Positions 15,175 through 22,301 of a DNA stretch of 64,000 bases are shown here, piece by piece. Origin of the DNA: Desulfovibrio sp. X2 (lineage in GTDB: Bacteria > Desulfobacterota > Desulfovibrionia > Desulfovibrionales > Desulfovibrionaceae); the NCBI RefSeq assembly GCF_000422205.1, contig NZ_ATHV01000018.1, positions 40,401 to 104,400 on the forward strand, read 5' to 3'. How positions within the stretch are numbered: position 1 is the stretch's first letter; each line of letters opens with the position of its first letter. Made by a program: the position numbers and the translations under genes. Below the pieces are notes generated by a model. That model was not told the origin of the DNA, did no database searches, and saw only the letters and a program-made list of their open reading frames with translations.

Positions 15175-16200
15175 ATGAGACTCGACACCCGCAAACTCTT
15201 CGCGGCCCTGCTCGGCCGCCTGGCCTCCACCTACGGCGTGGCCTCGGTGGAGCAGCAGTTCTCCATCGACCCGACCGTCGCCCAGCGCCTTACGGACAAG
15301 ATCGTCGAGCAGGCCACCTTCCTGCCCAAGATCAACGTCATTCAGGTGGACGAGCTGAAGGGCCAGAACATCCTGGGCTACGCCAACGCGCCCGTCACCG
15401 GCCGCACCGACACCACCCAGGCCGGAAAGGAGCGCACCCCGCGCAACGTCGTGGGGCTCGGCAGCTACGGCTACGAGCTGCTCCAGACCAACGCCGACGT
15501 GGCCATGCCCTATCGCCTCATGGACGCCTGGGCGAAGTTCGCTGACTTCATGGAGCGCTACGCCCGCTACGTGCAGCAGCGCATGGGCAGCGACATGGAG
15601 CTGATCGGCTGGTACGGCACCTCGGCCTCCGCCGACACCGACCCCGCCACCTACCCGCTCCTGCAGGACGTGAACAAGGGCTGGCTGCAGTACCTGCGCG
15701 ACAACCTGTCCGGGAACGTCCTGTCCGAGGGCGCGACCCCCGGCGAGATCCGCATCGGCGCGACCGGCGACTGGGCCAACCTGGACGTGGCCGTGCTCGA
15801 CCTGCAGCAGGGCATCCCGCAGTACATGCGCCAGGGCCTGGTCGCCCTCATCGGAAGCGACCTGATCGCCAAGGAAAAGTCCGCCCTGTACGCCGCCATC
15901 GGCGACAAGCCCACGGAGAAGGCCCTCGTGGCCGCGGGCATGACCACCTTCGGCGGCCTGCCCTGGGAGACGCCCAGCAACTTCCCCGCTCGCGGCATCG
16001 TCGTCACCTCCTACGACAACCTCTCCATCTACCAGCAGTCCGGCTCCTGGCGCCGCCAGGTCGTGGACAACCCGAAGAAGGACCAGGTCGAGGACTACAA
16101 CTGCCGCAACGAGGGCTACGTGGTCGAGACTCCGGAGAAGATGGTCGCCCTCGAGTTCGCCAACGTCCGCCTGCCCGACGGCGCGGGCGGCTGGGAGTAA
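15175..16200 (+). CDS. N: Major capsid protein (P2 gpN-like)
   Basis: A 341-residue HK97-fold capsid protein of the P2 family: QQFSIDPTVAQRLTDKIVEQATFLPKINVIQVDELKGQ near the start, then YELLQTNADVAMPYRLMDAWAKF, GWYGTSA and DVNKGWLQYLRDN. It starts 12 bases after gpO with GGAGCG before the ATG. In P2 the N-terminal ~31 residues are removed by gpO during maturation. Confidence 0.96.
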   Translation: MRLDTRKLFAALLGRLASTYGVASVEQQFSIDPTVAQRLTDKIVEQATFLPKINVIQVDELKGQNILGYANAPVTGRTDTTQAGKERTPRNVVGLGSYGYELLQTNADVAMPYRLMDAWAKFADFMERYARYVQQRMGSDMELIGWYGTSASADTDPATYPLLQDVNKGWLQYLRDNLSGNVLSEGATPGEIRIGATGDWANLDVAVLDLQQGIPQYMRQGLVALIGSDLIAKEKSALYAAIGDKPTEKALVAAGMTTFGGLPWETPSNFPARGIVVTSYDNLSIYQQSGSWRRQVVDNPKKDQVEDYNCRNEGYVVETPEKMVALEFANVRLPDGAGGWE

Positions 16201-16203
16201 GCC

Positions 16204-16971
16204 ATGAGCTTGATGCGCAAACACCAGCAGAAGGTGGCCGCCGCTGCCGCCGCGCCCGCCGGGCAGGCCATCGCCCCGGGGGCGCGGGTGCTCGGCACCA
16301 TGCCCCAGGGCCTCATGGGCGGCAGCAAGCTCGCGGCCATGGTCACGGCCTCGCTTCGCGAGGACCTGGACCAGTTGCACGGCCTGGCCTCTGTGGAACG
16401 CAAGGCCGACCTCAAGCGCGACGTGCTCCTGCCCAAGTACCGCGACTACGTCGCCCGCCTCATGGCGGACGGCAAGCCGCACGAGCTGCTCGGCTGGTAC
16501 CTCGTCTGGTGCTTCGACGCCGGGCGGATCGAGGAGGCCCTGCAGGTCGCCTCGTGGTGCATGGCGCACGGCCAGGGCCTGCCCGAGAAGTTCAAGTCCT
16601 CGCTGCCGCTCTTCGTGGCCAGCCAGACGCTGGCCTGGGCCGAGGGCGAATACAACGCCGCGCGGACCTTCTCGCCCTACCTGGGCCAGATCCTCGCGGA
16701 CATGGAGGGCGACGACGCCTCCGCCTGGGACGTTCCCGACCAGGTCAAGGCCGGGTTCTACCGCCTGATCGGCCTCCAGGCCGAGAAGGACGGCGACCTC
16801 CAGGCCGCGTCCGGCGCCCTGGAACGAGCCATGGACCTCGGGGCCAAGGTCAAGACGGCCCTGGAGGGCGTGCGCAAGCGCCTGTCCCGTACCGACACCA
16901 CCACGCCCGCACCCGCCGCGTCGGCTCCGGAGGATTCCGGGGCCGACAAGGCGGACGAGGCGAACGGATAG
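16204..16971 (+). CDS. M: Terminase small subunit (P2 gpM-like)
   Basis: A 255-residue protein matching gpM through MSLMRKHQQKV, RKADLKRDVLLPKYRDYVARLMADGKPHELLGWYLVWCFDAGRIEEAL and LEGVRKRLS. It recognises the packaging site and delivers DNA to the large subunit. The C-terminal 30 residues are low-complexity Thr/Pro/Ala/Asp. It starts three bases after the capsid stop, keeping the P2 order O-N-M-L. Confidence 0.92.
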   Translation: MSLMRKHQQKVAAAAAAPAGQAIAPGARVLGTMPQGLMGGSKLAAMVTASLREDLDQLHGLASVERKADLKRDVLLPKYRDYVARLMADGKPHELLGWYLVWCFDAGRIEEALQVASWCMAHGQGLPEKFKSSLPLFVASQTLAWAEGEYNAARTFSPYLGQILADMEGDDASAWDVPDQVKAGFYRLIGLQAEKDGDLQAASGALERAMDLGAKVKTALEGVRKRLSRTDTTTPAPAASAPEDSGADKADEANG

Positions 16972-16989
16972 AACCTCCTCGTACCGGCC

Positions 16990-17050
16990 GGGGCTGCCCG
17001 GGCCGAGGCACCGCGCGGGGCGCGGATGACCGAAGGCCACGGGCAGCCCC
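16990..17050 (+). promoter_or_regulatory. Long-range RNA hairpin upstream of gene L
   Basis: GGGGCTGCCCG (16990-17000) pairs perfectly with CGGGCAGCCCC (17040-17050) around a GC-rich 39-base loop, ending 15 bases before the L start. It may modulate translation or processing between M and L. Confidence 0.4.
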
Positions 17051-17065
17051 CAATCCGGGGGACGC

Positions 17066-17521
17066 ATGAGCTTCAACGCCCTGCCAGACACGGCCTCCAC
17101 GGCCACCATCACCGGAGACGGCTGGTATCCCGACCTTGCCGTCGCTGAATTTCAGAGCGTCTACCGCCTGCCAGCGGAGTTCGCGGAAGCCCTCGTCATC
17201 GACCACCTGACCCTGGCCATGATGTGGGCTGCAAGGCAGCTCGCGTCCTGGCGCGCGGAGCGCGAGGCCGAGGGCATGGCCGCGCTGGCCGACATCCCCT
17301 ATGCCGGACTCTCCGGCGGTGCGGTCCTGGTCTGGAAGCGCGCCGTGTACTGCCATGCCAAGGCCCTGCTGCTCGGCCAGTTCGCCACCATGGACCGCCG
17401 CGAGGCGGCCAGGAACGAGGCCAAGGAAGCGCCCGAGACGGCGGACAGGTATCTGGCCTGGGCGCACGACGCCATCGCCGACCTGCTCGGCAACGGGCGC
17501 ATCGCCGTGGAGCTGGTCTGA
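17066..17521 (+). CDS. L: Head completion protein (P2 gpL-like)
   Basis: A 151-residue protein matching gpL: GDGWYPDLAVAEFQSVYRLP, VIDHLTLAMMWAARQLASWRAE, AVYCHAKALLLGQFATMDRREAARNEAKEAPETADRYLAWAHDAIADLLG. It seals the filled head before tail joining. The ATG at 17066 follows GGGGGACGC. It ends with TGATG overlap onto the next gene. Confidence 0.9.
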   Translation: MSFNALPDTASTATITGDGWYPDLAVAEFQSVYRLPAEFAEALVIDHLTLAMMWAARQLASWRAEREAEGMAALADIPYAGLSGGAVLVWKRAVYCHAKALLLGQFATMDRREAARNEAKEAPETADRYLAWAHDAIADLLGNGRIAVELV

Positions 17522-17997
17522 TGCGCAAGATAGCCGCCCTTGTCGCCCACCTGGAGGCTGCCACCGGGATCAAGCGCGAGCAGATCCACGCCTACGCGGA
17601 CAAGGGCAACCTTTCCCCCTCCGGCCGTCACCTCGGGTTCGGGGGGCCTGACGGCACCATCGAACAGATCGAAATCGGCGTCTGGAAGTACGACGCCGTT
17701 ATCCAGATCGAGCGCTACGCCGGGGACGGCCCGGCGCTCCTGGCCATTATCCTCGGCTGGCTCGAGGACAACGACGCCGACCGGGAGGGCCTGCTCGACC
17801 CGGAAGTCGACGTCGAGCTCAACGACAACCTGACCTGCGACTTCGAGCTGGCCTGCGAGTTCGAGGAGTTCATTTCGGTCGTGGCCGACGAGGCCGGACC
17901 CGGCCCCATCGCCTTCAACGGCAAACGCTGGCGCGTCGCCGAGCCTGACATCACGGCGGCCGATTCCCTGGCGGGCATGGAGGGGCACCGTGGCTGA
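17521..17997 (+). CDS. Tail completion protein (P2 gpR-like)
   Basis: A 158-residue protein starting MRKIAALVAHLEAATGI, with the family pattern IEQIEIGVWKYDAVIQIERYAGDGPALLAIILGWLEDND and CEFEEFISVVAD. gpR helps finish the proximal end of the tail tube. It overlaps L by one base (TGATG) and the following gene by eight, so the set is translationally coupled. Confidence 0.82.
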   Translation: MRKIAALVAHLEAATGIKREQIHAYADKGNLSPSGRHLGFGGPDGTIEQIEIGVWKYDAVIQIERYAGDGPALLAIILGWLEDNDADREGLLDPEVDVELNDNLTCDFELACEFEEFISVVADEAGPGPIAFNGKRWRVAEPDITAADSLAGMEGHRG

Positions 17998-18685
17998 CGC
18001 GCCGATGCTCACCGACTGGTGGGATTCCTCCCGCTCCGCCCGCCTGGACGAGCAGCTCGCAGCCCTCGGCGGCGAGATCCGCGACCGCATGAAGTACGCC
18101 CGCAGACTCGCGGGCTACGTGCGCACCCAAGCGCGCCGCAACATCCGCCGCCAGGAGACGGTGGATGGAGGCCCCTTCTCCCCGCGCAAGCAGGCGCGGG
18201 CCGACCGCGCCATGCTGGCAGGATTGGCGAAGGGCATGGAAGTCGTCTCCCGCTCCGAGGCTGGCGGCGCCCTCGTGACCTGGAAGTCGGGGTTCACCGC
18301 GAAGATCGCCTTCCGCCACCAGCGTGGCGTGGGCGAGGACTGGACCCCGGAGAAGGCGGAGAAGGTCTACGGCCGCCCCAACTACGACAAGCCGTGCACC
18401 CGCAGGCAGGCCCAGGCCCTCGTCCGAGAGGGCTACCGCCTCATGGTGCCCATGAAGGGCGGCGGCAGACGCCCCAAGCGCGTCACCGTCACCTGGCTGG
18501 AGAAGCATTTCACCCTCGGCCATGCCGGTATCGTCCTGCGACTCATGCGCACCCAGAAGGCGCAGGGAAAGCAGTCCTGGCGCGACACCGTTCCGGCCAG
18601 AACCTTCCTCGGCGTCACCTCGGCAGAGGCCGACAAGATGTGCGAGCGCCTCGCTAAAACCGTGCTGGGCAGCGTGCCCAGGTAG
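17990..18685 (+). CDS. Tail completion / virion morphogenesis protein (gpS-like)
   Basis: A 231-residue basic protein in the position of P2 gpS (LDEQLAALGGEIRDRMKYARRLAGYVRTQARRNIRRQETVDGGPFSPRK). The DG-PF-x-PRK motif is typical of phage virion morphogenesis proteins of this group. It is longer than P2 gpS by about 80 residues. GTG 17990 is the start, with GGAGGGG upstream and an eight-base overlap on gpR. Confidence 0.78.
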   Translation: MADAPMLTDWWDSSRSARLDEQLAALGGEIRDRMKYARRLAGYVRTQARRNIRRQETVDGGPFSPRKQARADRAMLAGLAKGMEVVSRSEAGGALVTWKSGFTAKIAFRHQRGVGEDWTPEKAEKVYGRPNYDKPCTRRQAQALVREGYRLMVPMKGGGRRPKRVTVTWLEKHFTLGHAGIVLRLMRTQKAQGKQSWRDTVPARTFLGVTSAEADKMCERLAKTVLGSVPR

Positions 18686-18696
18686 GAGAGACCCAC

Positions 18697-19806
18697 ATGC
18701 TCGGAAAGGTACAGATCAACAATTTGAACCTCGTCCAGGGGGCTCTGCCCGCGGTCGAGGGCTACTTCCTGTTCATCGGGCGCGGGGCCGGGGTGAACGA
18801 GGGCGCGCTCGTGACCATGAACAGCGAGACGGACCTGGACGGCGTCCTCGGCGCCGACGACTCGGACCTGAAAGCCAACATCTCGGCCGCGCGCCTCAAC
18901 GCCGGGCAGAACTGGAACGGCTGCGTCATCCCCCTGGCCGAGGGAGCCGCCTGGGCCGATGCCGTGGACTTCGCCATGGAGCGCACCTCGGTGGAAGCCG
19001 TCGTCATCGTGGACCCCGTGACCGCGGTCGAGGAGATCGAGGACATGCAGGCCAAGGCCGAAAGCATCATGGCCCGCTACATGCGCCCGCTGTTCTTCAT
19101 CGCCCGGAGCCGCGCACCGCTGCCCACGGAGACCTGGGAGCAGTTCCTGGACGCCGTGCGGCCCCTGACCCTGAACGTGGCCGCCGACCAGGTCAGCCCC
19201 GTGGCCACGGTGTGGGGGCCGGAGATCGGCACCTACGCCGGACGCCTGGCCAACAGCTCCGTGACCGTGGCCGATTCGCCCATGCGCGTGGCCACCGGCG
19301 CCCTGGTGGGCGAGTGGACCACGCGCCCGGTCGATTCCTCCGGCCGCGTCCTGGACATGTCCGTGCTCGACGCCCTGGACAAGGCCCGCTTCTCCGTGCC
19401 GCAGTGGTACCCGGACTACCCCGGTATGTACTGGGGCGACGGCAACGTGCTCGACGTGCCCGGCGGCGACTTCGAGGTCATCGAGAACCTGCGCACCGTG
19501 CAGAAGGTCATGCGCCGCATCTACCCCCTGGCCGTGGCCAGGGTGGCCGACCGCCGCATCAACAACACCCCGGCCAGCACGGCCGCCGCGCAGACCTACT
19601 TCATGCGGCCCCTGCGCGAGATGTCCAAGAGCCGCAAGATCCTCGGCGAGATCTTCCCCGGCGAGGTGGAGCCGCCCAAGGACGGCGACATCGTCATCTC
19701 CTGGCCCACCAAATACCAGGTGGAGATCTACATCGCGGTCAGGCCCTACAACTGCCCCAAGACCATTACCTGCAACATTCTCCTCGATCTTACGAACTAC
19801 GGGTAG
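18697..19806 (+). CDS. Contractile tail sheath protein (DUF2586-like)
   Basis: A 369-residue protein in the sheath position. It opens MLGKVQINNLNLVQGALPAVEGYFLFIGRG and carries RRIYPLAVARVADRRINNTPAS and a C-terminal DGDIVISWPTKYQVEIYIAVRPYNCPKTITCNILLDL, features of the HP1/VHML-type sheath rather than P2 gpFI. It starts 11 bases after the gpS-like gene. Its size fits a short sheath family member. Confidence 0.85.
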   Translation: MLGKVQINNLNLVQGALPAVEGYFLFIGRGAGVNEGALVTMNSETDLDGVLGADDSDLKANISAARLNAGQNWNGCVIPLAEGAAWADAVDFAMERTSVEAVVIVDPVTAVEEIEDMQAKAESIMARYMRPLFFIARSRAPLPTETWEQFLDAVRPLTLNVAADQVSPVATVWGPEIGTYAGRLANSSVTVADSPMRVATGALVGEWTTRPVDSSGRVLDMSVLDALDKARFSVPQWYPDYPGMYWGDGNVLDVPGGDFEVIENLRTVQKVMRRIYPLAVARVADRRINNTPASTAAAQTYFMRPLREMSKSRKILGEIFPGEVEPPKDGDIVISWPTKYQVEIYIAVRPYNCPKTITCNILLDLTNYG

Positions 19807-19813
19807 GTGAACC

Positions 19814-20308
19814 ATGCAGCGCATTTCCGGAAAAAACTTCGACGTCCAGGTCGGCGACCTCGCCGTCCATGTGAACAAATGCAGCCTGACCATCGAGGAT
19901 TCCACCGAGGTGGCGCAGGACAACGGCGTGCCCAACGGCTGGGTGGACGGCGACGTCAAGGCCGACGGCGAGCTGGAGCTTGACGCCCTCGGCATCGGCC
20001 TGCTTTCCGACGCGGCCAAGGCCGCGGGCAGCTTCCGCCAGCTCCCGGAGTTCGACATCCTCTTCTACGCCAAGACCGGGGCCAGCGAAGAGCTGAAGGT
20101 CGAGGCCTTCGGCTGCAAGCTGAAGGTCGAATCGCTCCTCGACATCGACAAGAAGGGCGGGGAGAAGCACGTCTCCAAGGTCAAATTCATGGTGACGTCC
20201 CCGGACTTCGTCCACATCAACGGCGTTCCCTACCTCTCCTCCGCCGACATCGCGGGCCTGCTCGACAATACGAGCAGCAGCTCGAGCAGCCTGACCGGGA
20301 GCGAGTAG
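19814..20308 (+). CDS. Tail tube protein (HP1-type)
   Basis: A 164-residue protein beginning MQRISGKNFDVQVGDLAVHVNKCSLTIEDSTEVAQDNGVPNGWVDGDVKADGELELD, the pattern of the phage tail-tube family found after DUF2586 sheaths. The tail ends in a Ser-rich run. Position immediately after the sheath gene supports the call; it would form the inner tube of the contractile tail. Confidence 0.82.
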   Translation: MQRISGKNFDVQVGDLAVHVNKCSLTIEDSTEVAQDNGVPNGWVDGDVKADGELELDALGIGLLSDAAKAAGSFRQLPEFDILFYAKTGASEELKVEAFGCKLKVESLLDIDKKGGEKHVSKVKFMVTSPDFVHINGVPYLSSADIAGLLDNTSSSSSSLTGSE

Positions 20309-20311
20309 CCC

Positions 20312-20515
20312 ATGGACGCCGCCGACATCGCCGGGGAGCGCGAATACATCCACCGGGAAGAATCCCTGGCCAGGATGCGCGCCGCGCGCCCCAGCGGCCC
20401 GAGCCGCGAGACCTGCGAGGAGTGCGGCGGGAAAATCCCCCTTGCCAGGCGCGAGGCCGTGCCCGGCGTGCGCCTGTGCATCAACTGCCAGACGAAGCAT
20501 GAGGAAGACGCATGA
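20312..20515 (+). CDS. TraR/DksA-type zinc-finger protein
   Basis: A 67-residue protein with CEECGGKIPLARREAVPGVRLCINC, the four-cysteine finger of TraR/DksA proteins, and an N-terminal helix (DIAGEREYIHREESLARMRAA). Such phage proteins bind RNA polymerase through the secondary channel. It sits between tail and lysis genes as in P2-like phages and overlaps the next gene by four bases. Confidence 0.88.
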   Translation: MDAADIAGEREYIHREESLARMRAARPSGPSRETCEECGGKIPLARREAVPGVRLCINCQTKHEEDA

Positions 20516-20928
20516 ACACCCCGCGCGGCATCCGCAACAACAACCCCGGGAACATCCGCAAGAGCGCCGCCGACTGGCGCGGCGAGGTCGAGGGCGAGGA
20601 TACCGCCTTCGAGACGTTCGACACGCCGGAGGACGGCCTGCGCGCCCTGGGCAAGATCCTGCTCCGGTACGAGCGCGACTACGGCCTCAACACCGTGCGC
20701 GGCATCCTGACCCGCTACGCGCCCGCCTGCGAGAACGACACGGCCGGATACATCGCCCACGTGGCCGAACGCATGGGCGTCTCCCCGGACGAGCCCGTCG
20801 ACGTGGCCGCCAACCTGCCGCAGCTCATGCGGGCCATCGTGGCCCACGAATGCGGCAGCGGCTGGGACGCCCACTACTCCGACGCCACCTACGACAAGGC
20901 CTCCGACATGGCCCTGGGGCTGGCGTAA
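20512..20928 (+). CDS. Putative endolysin / structural muramidase
   Basis: A 138-residue protein beginning MNTPRGIRNNNPGNIRKS, a signature of phage lysozyme-like/structural proteins that cut peptidoglycan, followed by FDTPEDGLRALGKILLRYERDYGLNTVRGILTRYAP and NDTAGYIAHVAERMGV. It lies at the head of the lysis cassette (endolysin, spanins, holin), which supports an endolysin role. No signal peptide, so export would depend on the holin. Confidence 0.8.
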   Translation: MNTPRGIRNNNPGNIRKSAADWRGEVEGEDTAFETFDTPEDGLRALGKILLRYERDYGLNTVRGILTRYAPACENDTAGYIAHVAERMGVSPDEPVDVAANLPQLMRAIVAHECGSGWDAHYSDATYDKASDMALGLA

Positions 20929-21380
20929 TGGGCAACCTCACCACCTGGGGGCTGGCGGGGACAGGCCTCATCATCCTCGCCCTGGCCGCCGCCTGCTGGT
21001 GGCAGGGCCACACCATCAAGGGCCTGCGGGCGGACCTGACGGCGGCGGAAGTGGACGTCGCCGTGCTCAAGGCCGCGGGCAAGACCAAGGACGCGGCCAT
21101 CGCCGCGCTGCATGCCGAAGTCGCGGCGCGCGACGCGGCCATCGCCAAGCGCGACGAACAGGTCGCGCGGATCTCGACGCGGCGGCGCAGCGAACAGACG
21201 TCCTTGAAGGAGGCTACCCGCAATGACCCGGAGACTCGCCCTTGGGCTCTTGAGCCTGTGCCTGCTGCTGTGCGCCGCGTGCTCCGGCAGGCAGACGGTG
21301 GTGACGGTGCCGGTGGTGGAGCGCCTGACGCCGCCGCCGGAGCTGCTCCGCGAGACGGCGCGGCCCCGCTGGACCGGTAG
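20928..21380 (+). CDS. Inner-membrane spanin (Rz-like)
   Basis: A 150-residue protein with a single N-terminal transmembrane segment (WGLAGTGLIILALAAACWW) and a long charged coiled coil (LRADLTAAEVDVAVLKAAGKTKDAAIAALHAEVAARDAAIAKRDEQ), then a Pro/Gly/Ala-rich tail. This is the i-spanin layout. The last 158 bases are overlapped in another frame by the lipoprotein gene, the classical Rz/Rz1 arrangement. The start overlaps the endolysin stop (TAATG). Confidence 0.85.
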   Translation: MGNLTTWGLAGTGLIILALAAACWWQGHTIKGLRADLTAAEVDVAVLKAAGKTKDAAIAALHAEVAARDAAIAKRDEQVARISTRRRSEQTSLKEATRNDPETRPWALEPVPAAVRRVLRQADGGDGAGGGAPDAAAGAAPRDGAAPLDR

Positions 21381-21519
21381 GACGAACGCCGACCTGGTCG
21401 AATACGCCCTGGACCTCGCCGCCGCCCTGGACGCCTGCAACGCTGACAAGGCCGCGCTCCGGTCCTGGGCGGACGGCGACGGCACGCAGGAGAAGAAGGA
21501 CATGGGGACAGGCAGATGA
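21223..21519 (+). CDS. Outer-membrane spanin lipoprotein (Rz1-like)
   Basis: A 98-residue lipoprotein with a signal peptide (RRLALGLLSLCLLLCAACSG) and a lipidated Cys20; the -3 residue is Cys instead of the usual Leu, otherwise the lipobox is good. It starts inside the i-spanin gene in a different reading frame, and its start region includes GGAGGCTACCCGCA. o-Spanins link with Rz to disrupt the outer membrane. It is longer than most Rz1 proteins and extends 139 bp beyond the i-spanin. Confidence 0.85.
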   Translation: MTRRLALGLLSLCLLLCAACSGRQTVVTVPVVERLTPPPELLRETARPRWTGRTNADLVEYALDLAAALDACNADKAALRSWADGDGTQEKKDMGTGR

Positions 21520-21827
21520 TTGAAAGCGCGCGTGAATGGGTGGGCAGCATGTGGCTGACCATCATGCTTTCCGTGCTCGGCGGCATGGCCCGCGCGGCGA
21601 AGTGCCGGGAACGGTCCATGTGGGTATGGGCCTGCTCCTGCCTCGTGGCCCTGTTCTCCGGCGTCGTGACGCACATGCTGCTGCAGGACCTCACGGGAAT
21701 ACCCGAGACGGTCAAGGTCGCCTGCGCGAGCGTCTCCGCCTACTCGGGCGGCAGCATCCTGGACGCCATGCAGGGCCGCATCGCTGACCTGTGCGCGGTC
21801 ATTTTCGGCGGGGCGCGCAGACCGTAG
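21516..21827 (+). CDS. Phage holin
   Basis: A 103-residue protein with about three hydrophobic segments (MWLTIMLSVLGGMARAA, WVWACSCLVALFSGVVTHMLL and a weaker C-terminal one) and a GG-containing linker. It overlaps the o-spanin stop by four bases and completes the lysis cassette. The small size and position support a class I/II holin that times lysis and releases the endolysin. Confidence 0.8.
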   Translation: MIESAREWVGSMWLTIMLSVLGGMARAAKCRERSMWVWACSCLVALFSGVVTHMLLQDLTGIPETVKVACASVSAYSGGSILDAMQGRIADLCAVIFGGARRP

Positions 21828-21852
21828 CCCCGAAACCTCAAGGAGAAGGACG

Positions 21853-22113
21853 ATGAAGAAGCGAATCACCCTGAAGATCAACGGCAAAGACGTCGCCTTC
21901 GACGTGGATACGCCGACCTACGACGCCTATCTGAACGCCCTCCAGCCGACCAACAAGACCGGCCCGGCGCGCAACTTCCTCATGCGCACGGTCTGCGCCG
22001 AAAGCCGTGATGACATCAAGGCCATCCTGGAGCTGCCCGGCGCTGGCGTGCAGATCGCGGCCAAGCTGCTCGAGGAGTTCACCCCCGACCTCGAGATCGA
22101 GCTGGGGGAATAG
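21853..22113 (+). CDS. Tail assembly chaperone (gpE-like)
   Basis: An 86-residue acidic protein: MKKRITLKINGKDVAFDVDTPTYDAYLNALQPTNKTGPARNFLMRTVC, then a helical C-terminus ending LEIELGE. It is in the position of P2 gpE, before the tape measure, with AAGGAGAAGGACG before the ATG. It ends CTG-GGG-GAA-TAG, a G-rich end where a -1 shift would continue into the next short frame. Confidence 0.78.
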   Translation: MKKRITLKINGKDVAFDVDTPTYDAYLNALQPTNKTGPARNFLMRTVCAESRDDIKAILELPGAGVQIAAKLLEEFTPDLEIELGE

Positions 22114-22145
22114 AGGCGCGGGCGGCAGCCATCGGGGAAAGCGCC

Positions 22146-22298
22146 GTGGGGCAATACGCGGCGCTCTCTCGCAGGTGGTTCCCGTCCCGCGCGGTGGACT
22201 CCGAAAGCATGGCAGAGGCGCTGTTCCTGGAAAAGGACCACTGGGAGAAGATGGCGGTCGCCGTGGCCAACGGCATCGCCAAGGCGTTCAGGGGATAG
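22146..22298 (+). CDS. gpE'-like short tail assembly protein
   Basis: A 50-residue frame, -1 relative to the chaperone gene, reading from GTG 22146: VGQYAALSRRWFPSRAVDS and ending KMAVAVANGIAKAFRG. The LxLEKDHWEKMAVAVANGI-type tail is conserved in short proteins that follow chaperones in P2-like phages (DUF6890-like). The frame stays open back through the chaperone end (22108-22145), so it could be made as a -1 frameshift extension. A separate start at the GTG, with GGGGA upstream, is also possible. It ends three bases before the tape measure start. Confidence 0.7.
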   Translation: MGQYAALSRRWFPSRAVDSESMAEALFLEKDHWEKMAVAVANGIAKAFRG

Positions 22299-22301
22299 GA
22301 C

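Noticed and set aside
14068..17112. A 1014-codon open frame on the minus strand opposite genes O, N, M and L
   Set aside because: The plus strand encodes well-recognised P2-like proteins; the antisense frame is open because of high G+C codon bias and has low-complexity composition.
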